A stretch of DNA of 64,000 nt, taken from positions 1 through 64,000 of the forward strand of contig JBGTSF010000021.1 of assembly GCA_041940425.1 (NCBI GenBank). Direction: 5' to 3'. Source of the DNA: DATHTS01 sp041940425. Its GTDB lineage: Bacteria > Acidobacteriota > Blastocatellia > Pyrinomonadales > Pyrinomonadaceae. The notes below the pieces were generated by a model. That model saw only the letters and a list, made by a program, of their open reading frames with translations, was not told the DNA's origin and ran no database searches. The translations under genes and the position numbers were made by a program. Of this stretch, positions 59,078 through 64,000 are shown piece after piece; the stretch's first letter is position 1; every line of letters begins with the position of its first letter.

Positions 59078-59905
59078 ATGTTAGACAATTTAGTCGAGTC
59101 GAAAAATAATTCGCGTGCCGCGAGAAAATTTTACGTATTTCTATTCTCGACCTTTCTGGTCGTTTCAATAATTTTACTGAGCGCGACCGTCTGGAGCCTT
59201 TTTGCCAAAGATTTTACGATGGGCGAAAGCGATCTGGAACTTTCAAATTTACTTGCACCGATTGCGGTTGAAAACGACCAGCCAAAACCCGAAAAACCAG
59301 AAAAACAAAACGAGCCGCAAACCGCCAGAAACGAACTGCCGAACAGACAGACGATCATGGCGCGGACGGACGAAGCGCAGATCGCGCCCGACAAAGTTTC
59401 GACCACGCCGAACACGAACAAGGCGCGACCGAACACGCCTTTTACGTTTAATCCGAAAGCCCGCGACACCGACGGCTCATTTTCGACCGACACCGGACGC
59501 GGCAGAAGCAACGGCGATGAAACCGGATTCAAGAATTCCGATAACCAATCAACCGTCGTTGAAACCGTAAAGACAAAAGTTCCGCCTCCTCCGCCACCTG
59601 TCGAGAAAAAAGCGGATAAAATTCCACCCGTCGTAACCGGCGGCGTGGTCAACGGCAAAGCGTCTTATCTGCCGAAACCGCCCTATCCTGCGCCCGCCAA
59701 GGCTGTCAATGCTTCCGGCACGGTCAATGTTCAGGTAACGATTGACGAAGCGGGAAATGTCATCTCGGCAAAAGCCGTAACGGGACATCCGCTTCTTCGC
59801 CAAGCCGCCGAAGACGCCGCCCGCAAAGCGAAATTCACCCCGACCTACCTCTCGAAAACCGCCGTCAAAGTCAACGGTTTGATCGTTTATAACTTCACCA
59901 GATAA
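59078..59905 (+). CDS. TonB-family energy transducer
   Basis: 275 residues: N-terminal helix about 18-42, long Pro/Lys-rich and Asn/Thr linker, PPPPPP run at about 170, then the TonB C-terminal domain (about 195-275; SYLPKPPYPAPAKAVNASGT and VNVQVTIDEAGNVISAKA, AARKAKFTPTYLS). It couples inner-membrane energy to outer-membrane transport. Neither ExbB/ExbD nor a receptor is here. TAGGAGG lies 9 bases before the ATG; terminator at 59938. Confidence 0.9.
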   Translation: MLDNLVESKNNSRAARKFYVFLFSTFLVVSIILLSATVWSLFAKDFTMGESDLELSNLLAPIAVENDQPKPEKPEKQNEPQTARNELPNRQTIMARTDEAQIAPDKVSTTPNTNKARPNTPFTFNPKARDTDGSFSTDTGRGRSNGDETGFKNSDNQSTVVETVKTKVPPPPPPVEKKADKIPPVVTGGVVNGKASYLPKPPYPAPAKAVNASGTVNVQVTIDEAGNVISAKAVTGHPLLRQAAEDAARKAKFTPTYLSKTAVKVNGLIVYNFTR

Positions 59906-59937
59906 AAAACCTGCAACTCCTCTCGCCTCGAATCCGC

Positions 59938-59973
59938 GCCTTGCGTTTCCCGCCGAACGCAAGGCATTTTTTT
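59938..59973 (+). terminator. Intrinsic terminator after tonB
   Basis: GCCTTGCGTT (59938-59947) pairs with AACGCAAGGC (59956-59965), 8-base loop, followed by ATTTTTTTT. Confidence 0.92.
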
Positions 59974-60025
59974 TATAATTGAACCGGAGAATTTTCGTGT
60001 TAAAATGCGTGTGAGGTAGAAAATT

Positions 60026-60646
60026 ATGTCGTCGGTTACAGAAAATGTCGAAACGGACTTACAGGAATACGTGCTTGTTTCCAAAGCCTATCCGGTTTGC
60101 GAAAAAATCGTTCTGACACCTGAATTTGAAGAGGAAATTTACAGTTCGGGCAGATACGAGATCGTCTATGGCGAAATAAAGGAGCGTTCTATGCCGAGTC
60201 CCATTCATGGAAGAATCCAAGCAAAATTTACATCAAAATTAGTTTCTTATGTCGAAGAAAATAATCTAGGCGCGGTTTACACGGAAACGCATTTCGAGTT
60301 TGCGGAAAAATTGAGCCGCGTTCCCGACATCGCGTTCGTCTCGTTCGAGCGTTTTCCCGAAGACGGCGAGGACGAATCGAGCCGATGGCATATCGCGCCC
60401 GATTTGGCAATCGAGATAATTTCACCGACCGACGATTACGAGGACGTGCAGGAAAAGATCACGGAATATTTCACATTCGGAGTCAGGCAGGTTTGGATCG
60501 TGTCGCCCGAAAGCAAAACTCTGAGCGTCTATTTTTCGCGCACAAGCGTTAAGATTTTGACTGAAAATGACGAATTGGTCTGCGAAGAAATACTGCCGGG
60601 CTTTAAGATGAATCTGAGCGAAATTTTTCAAGTTCCGAAAAATTAA
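60026..60646 (+). CDS. Uma2-family (DUF820) restriction-endonuclease-fold protein
   Basis: 206 residues with the PD-(D/E)xK nuclease core: RVPDIAFVSFERFP, PDLAIEIISPTDDYEDVQEK with the metal Asp, Glu and Lys, and EYFTFGVRQVWIVSP. The family is abundant in Cyanobacteria and Acidobacteria with no proven role; endonuclease activity is inferred. GGTAG-like bases precede the ATG. It converges with and overlaps the DUF512 gene by 4 bases. Confidence 0.9.
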   Translation: MSSVTENVETDLQEYVLVSKAYPVCEKIVLTPEFEEEIYSSGRYEIVYGEIKERSMPSPIHGRIQAKFTSKLVSYVEENNLGAVYTETHFEFAEKLSRVPDIAFVSFERFPEDGEDESSRWHIAPDLAIEIISPTDDYEDVQEKITEYFTFGVRQVWIVSPESKTLSVYFSRTSVKILTENDELVCEEILPGFKMNLSEIFQVPKN

Positions 60647-62085
60647 TTTAAAACGAAACCGAAAAATTCTTCCAAATCAAAATCATAGACAGGAACATCA
60701 AAGCGGCGTTTTAAATCTTCAAACTGCATTCCGTCAATCAAGATCGGTTCATCGGATTTGATGGTGTGTTTCGGGATGATGACAAAATCGCCTTCGAGCT
60801 TGTCTTTGATATTGAGGTAATCCTGTCCGCTCAAAAGTCCGGCAACCGCCACATCGCCGCCGAAATAGGTGTTCGGAACGGCAAGAACTTTTAGACGCGA
60901 ATCTAAAACCGAATTTAATTTTTCGATACTTTCGGAAAGAATCGGCGCGAACATTTCGCCCGTCAAAATCGTGCCAAAAAGCGAGTGCTGAGTGCTGAGT
61001 GCTGAGTGCTGAGTGCTATTTTTTGGTTTGATCGCCAAACCGTGCGTCCTGACATTTTCCTTAACAAAACTTTGCGCCTTTGCGCCTTTGCGCCTTTGCG
61101 TTTGAAAATCTTCCGCCTGTTTAAGCACATTTTCAAATGAATTCAAAAACGAGCGGATCATTCCCACGCCGTCTTCGATCTGCGGATAATTGCCGTAATG
61201 TCTCCGACTCGGAATTTCCATTCCCGCCTTGATATAAATTTCATCGCCGAGAAAAGCGAACGTCGTGCCGAGATTTTTGCGAAATTCTTTTTGCAGTTTT
61301 TCGACTTCTTTAATTGTTTTTCTACAAAATTCGGGTGTTACGCGGGTTAAACGTTCGTCCTTGTTATAGCGCGTCAGAGCGACGGGAACGACCGCCGTCG
61401 AAACTATTTTCGGGAAATGCGCCGCCAGATCGCGTAGAGTTTTTTCGAGCTGTGCGCCGTCATTGATCTCGGGACAGAGAACGACCTGCGCGTGAATTTC
61501 GATGTCATTGTCGAGCAGAGTTTTTAATTTACCGGAAATATCGGCGCGTTTTTCGTCAACGCCGAGTAAGTAAGCGCGAGTTTTCAAATCAGTCGCGTGA
61601 ACCGAAACGTATTGCGGCGACAGACGCTGTTCGACGATGCGCTTCATCTCGTCCGGCGTGATCGAACTCAAAGTCGTGTAATTGCCGTAAAGAAATGACA
61701 GACGAATATCTTCATCTCTCACAAACAAACTCGGACGCGCATCTTCGGGATTGCCTTTGCAGAAACAAAAAAGGCATTCGTTGGCGCATTGGCGCGGGAC
61801 GATCTGTTCGAACATCAGACCGAAATCTTCGCCTTCTTCGCGTTCGAGTTCGATTTCCCACGTTTCGCCGTTCGCCTTTTTGACGGTCAGCTCCATCTCG
61901 GTTTCGCCCGATGTCTGAAAACGAAAATCGAGATAATCGCGGACGCTTCGACCGTTGACTTTCGTGATGCGGTCGTTCGGTTCGAGGTCTAATTCATCCG
62001 CCAGCGATTCGGGCGCGACCTCGGTGATGATCACTCCGGCGCGGCGAAGCTGTGTAACGGCGGGCGTAACTGCAAATTCGTACAT
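60643..62085 (-). CDS. DUF512 radical SAM protein with N-terminal PDZ-like domain
   Basis: 480 residues. N-terminal PDZ-like part (about 10-75; GVIITEVAPESLADELDLEP), radical SAM cluster CANECLFC (C100, C104, C107: CxxxCxxC), then the DUF512 domain to the end (VPNTYFGGDVAVAGLLSGQD). The family's role is unknown. Two word-repeat insertions occur: about 340-350 (QTQRRKGAKAQSF) and about 365-377 (STQHSALSTQHS), between the SAM and DUF512 parts, both in frame. Confidence 0.88.
   Translation of the reverse strand: MYEFAVTPAVTQLRRAGVIITEVAPESLADELDLEPNDRITKVNGRSVRDYLDFRFQTSGETEMELTVKKANGETWEIELEREEGEDFGLMFEQIVPRQCANECLFCFCKGNPEDARPSLFVRDEDIRLSFLYGNYTTLSSITPDEMKRIVEQRLSPQYVSVHATDLKTRAYLLGVDEKRADISGKLKTLLDNDIEIHAQVVLCPEINDGAQLEKTLRDLAAHFPKIVSTAVVPVALTRYNKDERLTRVTPEFCRKTIKEVEKLQKEFRKNLGTTFAFLGDEIYIKAGMEIPSRRHYGNYPQIEDGVGMIRSFLNSFENVLKQAEDFQTQRRKGAKAQSFVKENVRTHGLAIKPKNSTQHSALSTQHSLFGTILTGEMFAPILSESIEKLNSVLDSRLKVLAVPNTYFGGDVAVAGLLSGQDYLNIKDKLEGDFVIIPKHTIKSDEPILIDGMQFEDLKRRFDVPVYDFDLEEFFGFVLN
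60983..61017. repeat. Intragenic word repeat, GAGTGCT x5
   Basis: Five tandem GAGTGCT-type 7-mers inside the DUF512 gene, read in frame on the minus strand as STQHSALSTQHS. The same 7-mer forms the efp-waaA hairpin at 26198. Confidence 0.9.
61071..61104. repeat. Intragenic word repeat, TTTGCGCC
   Basis: TTTGCGCC repeated four times (TTTGCGCCTTTGCGCCTTTG and on) inside the DUF512 gene, in frame, giving RRKGAKAQ on the minus strand. Same style as the CTCTGCGCC repeat at 24508. Confidence 0.85.
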
Positions 62086-62234
62086 AACTCAAAAAACAGT
62101 GTTAGTTTAATTTTATTGACAAAAGGTTGGCAAGTTATTTAATCTATTTGCACTCTCAGATATTTAAAAAAATTATAGACCTCATTATTTTTACTGAATC
62201 CGCTTGGAAACATTTAACGAATAAATTTCTTAAT

Positions 62235-62606
62235 ATGGAAACGCTTGAAAAGAAGAAAATACTCCTTGCCGAAGATGACGATTCGATGCGGCGGCTGATC
62301 GAAGTTATTTTAAAGAAAGAAGGTTTTGAAGTTATCTCGACCGAAGACGGTTTGCAGGCGATGAAACACGCGCTTGAAAATTCGATCAACGCGGTCGTCG
62401 CCGATGCGATCATGCCCGGTCTGACTGGTTATGAGCTGTGCCGCATTTTGAAAAGCAAATCTGAAAAAAAAGACGTTCCGTTTATAATTTTAAGCGGGCT
62501 TGACTCCGAATCGCAGGAAAACGCCAACTGCAAAGCCGACGCATTTCTTTCGAAAACGCCGCGTCTCAAAGACGAATTACTGGAAACTCTGAAAAATCTA
62601 ATCTGA
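62235..62606 (+). CDS. Single-domain response regulator receiver
   Basis: 123 residues from ATG 62235 (METLEKKKILLAEDDDS); the open frame from 62127 adds a non-conserved tail. Phosphoacceptor Asp57 in VVADAIMPG, acidic pair DDD at 14-16, Ser in ILSGLD and Lys in FLSKTPRLK complete the CheY set. No output domain follows, so it is a phosphate relay or protein-interaction device. The cognate kinase is not in the window. It overlaps the convergent YetF gene by 9 bases. Confidence 0.88.
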   Translation: METLEKKKILLAEDDDSMRRLIEVILKKEGFEVISTEDGLQAMKHALENSINAVVADAIMPGLTGYELCRILKSKSEKKDVPFIILSGLDSESQENANCKADAFLSKTPRLKDELLETLKNLI

Positions 62607-63122
62607 ATTTTTTTCGAAATTCTCGACATCCGAAAGAGCCGAATCGCCTTCGGCTTTCGATTTTTCGATGACGCTGAAATCACCGTTCGTTTCCAGCACG
62701 ACGGCTTCGACATCTTCGAGCGAGCCGTTTCCCGCCCCGCGGATCGCCGCCAGAATTTCCTCTTTCGGAACTCTCTGCTCGCGCATCGCTTTTTCGATAA
62801 AGTCGCCCTTGTAATACAAAAGCGTCGGATCGCTCTTGACGAGATTTTCAAATTTTTCCGATTTGATCGAAAGCGATGTTACGACATACTGCAGAAACAA
62901 AAGCCAGAGAAAAGCCAGAACGCCTTCGATGATCGGCAGGTCTTTGGAAACCGTAACCGTCGCCAGGATCGAGCCGAGCGCGATGGTTACGACAAAATCG
63001 AAAGCGTTCCATTTGGAAAGCGAACGCTTGCCGAAGACGCGCAGAAAAACGATCAGCCCGACATACGCCAGAAGCCCCGCCACGAAAACACGAATCAGCC
63101 CTGTCCAATTCTCAAAAAACAT
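62598..63122 (-). CDS. YetF/DUF421 membrane protein
   Basis: 174 residues. Three N-terminal helices (about 8-28, 42-62, 66-84) with RVFGKRSLSKWNAFDFVVTIALGS, then the YetF cytoplasmic domain (about 95-150; LLYYKGDFIEKAMREQRVPKEE and GNGSLEDVEAVVLETNG). The family has no settled role. Runs convergent to the receiver gene. Confidence 0.92.
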   Translation of the reverse strand: MFFENWTGLIRVFVAGLLAYVGLIVFLRVFGKRSLSKWNAFDFVVTIALGSILATVTVSKDLPIIEGVLAFLWLLFLQYVVTSLSIKSEKFENLVKSDPTLLYYKGDFIEKAMREQRVPKEEILAAIRGAGNGSLEDVEAVVLETNGDFSVIEKSKAEGDSALSDVENFEKNSD

Positions 63123-63138
63123 TTTCCTCCTTGCTTGA

Positions 63139-63357
63139 TTACTTAACTGCTTTCAAAAACTCTTCAATCTCGATTTCAGCATCGCGCAACGCTCCTTTCA
63201 ACGTAAAGCGGTCAACCTCGTCGTGAAAAGGAAATACTATAAGTCTTCCGTCCGCGTGTTTCATCTTGATATGGTTTCCTTTTCGATGAACTTCCGCAAA
63301 GCCCAACCTTTCCAGAGCTTTTACGACCTGTTTTCCCGAAAGCAGAGGCAGTTTCAT
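63139..63357 (-). CDS. HicA-family mRNA interferase toxin
   Basis: 72 residues, double-stranded RNA-binding fold. The catalytic His lies in RKGNHIKMKH, and SGKQVVKALERLGF opens the domain. It should cleave mRNA when unbound. The gene overlaps the antitoxin stop by 4 bases and is second in the operon, the reverse of the E. coli hicAB order but common elsewhere. Confidence 0.9.
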   Translation of the reverse strand: MKLPLLSGKQVVKALERLGFAEVHRKGNHIKMKHADGRLIVFPFHDEVDRFTLKGALRDAEIEIEEFLKAVK

Positions 63358-63551
63358 ATCGCCAATTCGACAACTTCCTTTTCCGTGTTTAGTTCTTCCG
63401 GCTCAGGCTCTAAATACAAATCTATCGCCTCACGAATATTTTCTAAGGCTTCTTCCCGCGTTTTACCTTGCGACCAACAGCCTTTTAGTGCCGGAACGCG
63501 GGCGACGAAATAACCGTCCTCGCCGCTTTCGATAATTACCTTGATGTTCAT
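63354..63551 (-). CDS. HicB-family antitoxin
   Basis: 65 residues, short form: partial RNase-H-like fold VIIESGEDGYFVARVPALKG and GKTREEALENIREAIDLYL; no DNA-binding tail is added, so autoregulation would need another route. It precedes hicA. Third or fourth toxin-antitoxin pair in 64 kb. Confidence 0.9.
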   Translation of the reverse strand: MNIKVIIESGEDGYFVARVPALKGCWSQGKTREEALENIREAIDLYLEPEPEELNTEKEVVELAI

Positions 63552-63581
63552 AACATTTATGATTTTACCAAAGATCGTGAA

Positions 63582-64000
63582 TTAATTCTGCGCTCTCGCC
63601 CGTTCCGGTTTGCGCTTAAATTCCAGTTCATAAAACCAGAAATCGTTGTTCGGCTGGTCAATTTCGAGTTCCGCCGCTTTGCCGTTTTTGTCAATCGAAA
63701 AGATCACGAATCCGGGCGGAAAATCATACGCTACGGTCGGTCGCCATTTAATTCGGAAAGTGTCGTAATGCCAGTGTTCGAGATCGGCAACGAAGTTGGG
63801 CGACGGCAGCATCCGCAAAACCAACTTGCCGTTTTCTTCCCGAACGGTCGCGTCGCCGTAAAGCGCGCCGGTGTAAGTTCCCGCGTAATCTCTTAAAGCA
63901 AGTGACGGTTTCGTATTTTTCACGCGTGAATCTTCGAGTTTTTTCATATCCTCGGCTTCCTTTTTCTTCGCGTCGGCGACACGTTTTAGGGCTTCGGCAT
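63582..64000 (-). CDS. Beta-lactamase-family serine hydrolase, C-terminal (DUF3471) end only
   Basis: The frame is open to the right edge; I translated upstream of ATG 63947 as AEALKRVADAKKKEAEDMKK, so this is the 3' end of a longer gene. The visible domain (DYAGTYTGALYGDATVREEN, GKLVLRMLPSP and WHYDTFRIKWRP) is the beta-barrel DUF3471 domain usually behind a class-C beta-lactamase-fold serine hydrolase. The catalytic domain is outside the window. Confidence 0.8.
   Translation of the reverse strand, partial: AEALKRVADAKKKEAEDMKKLEDSRVKNTKPSLALRDYAGTYTGALYGDATVREENGKLVLRMLPSPNFVADLEHWHYDTFRIKWRPTVAYDFPPGFVIFSIDKNGKAAELEIDQPNNDFWFYELEFKRKPERARAQN

Noticed and set aside
62127..62234. Longer receiver-domain protein
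   Set aside because: The extra 36 residues are AT-rich leader sequence and the CheY fold starts at 62235.

Overview
The window looks like chromosome from a Gram-negative soil-type bacterium, most probably an Acidobacteriota of the Blastocatellia/Pyrinomonadaceae kind. The evidence is gene content rather than a marker gene: Kdo transferase (so LPS), many Spi- or lipobox-bearing exported proteins, a CadC/OmpR-type winged-helix protein with TPRs, a secreted protein with the roughly 29-residue repeats known from acidobacterial proteins, a 3-hydroxyanthranilate dioxygenase, a C25 peptidase and many small toxin-antitoxin pairs. G+C is about 45-50 percent by eye. No rRNA, tRNA, CRISPR array, phage gene or transposase was seen.

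Layout. 1-0.5 kb: PIN toxin/antitoxin pair cut by the left edge. 0.5-4.3 kb: HAD phosphatase, TPR lipoprotein, coaD, aspartate aminotransferase, SemiSWEET-like protein. 4.3-9.5 kb: BMP-type nucleoside uptake genes with a Doc-like toxin module inserted between a decayed and an intact copy of the ATPase 5' end, then pyrimidine-nucleoside phosphorylase. 9.5-16.8 kb: paralogous exported proteins, ispF-ispD (MEP isoprenoid pathway), an SDR reductase, a GNAT, a repeat protein and a double-PDZ protein. 17-22 kb: a predicted pseudokinase and a four-gene Fo operon (atpZ-atpI-atpB-atpE) without F1 genes. 22-28.8 kb: LCAT-like hydrolase, waaA plus a GT2, efp, vanadium-haloperoxidase-like protein. 28.9-38.5 kb: winged-helix/TPR protein, DHFR-like reductase, an operon of GT1, exported phosphohistidine/ATP-grasp dikinase, TPR lipoprotein and AraC regulator, methyltransferase, transglutaminase. 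38.6-47.8 kb: 3-hydroxyanthranilate dioxygenase and ACMS decarboxylase flanking an AT-rich AlbA_2 gene, a nucleotidyltransferase pair, a TlpA-like thioredoxin and cytochrome bd oxidase. 47.9-64 kb: NurA cluster, asparaginase, C25 peptidase, cobalamin-binding protein, DsbA-like protein, glutamine cyclotransferase, TonB, Uma2, DUF512 radical SAM protein, receiver domain, YetF, HicBA and the 3' end of a beta-lactamase-fold hydrolase.

The most striking feature is structural. At least seventeen places carry short 'words' of about 6-9 bases repeated two to five times and then repeated as the reverse complement after a spacer. Each locus has its own word, but the architecture is the same. Most lie between genes, but several run into gene ends or sit in frame inside conserved enzymes. 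Separately, five palindromic elements of about 130-210 bp with 24-base terminal arms occur; two of them differ in the arm core with matching compensatory changes, which argues for a selected or copied hairpin (REP/MITE type).

How genes work together: BMP lipoprotein, ATPase and phosphorylase form nucleoside salvage; HAO and ACMSD are consecutive steps of 3-hydroxyanthranilate breakdown; IspD and IspF act in the MEP pathway; WaaA and the GT2 build glycolipid; the dikinase, TPR lipoprotein and AraC genes are tightly spaced and probably co-transcribed, with unknown role.
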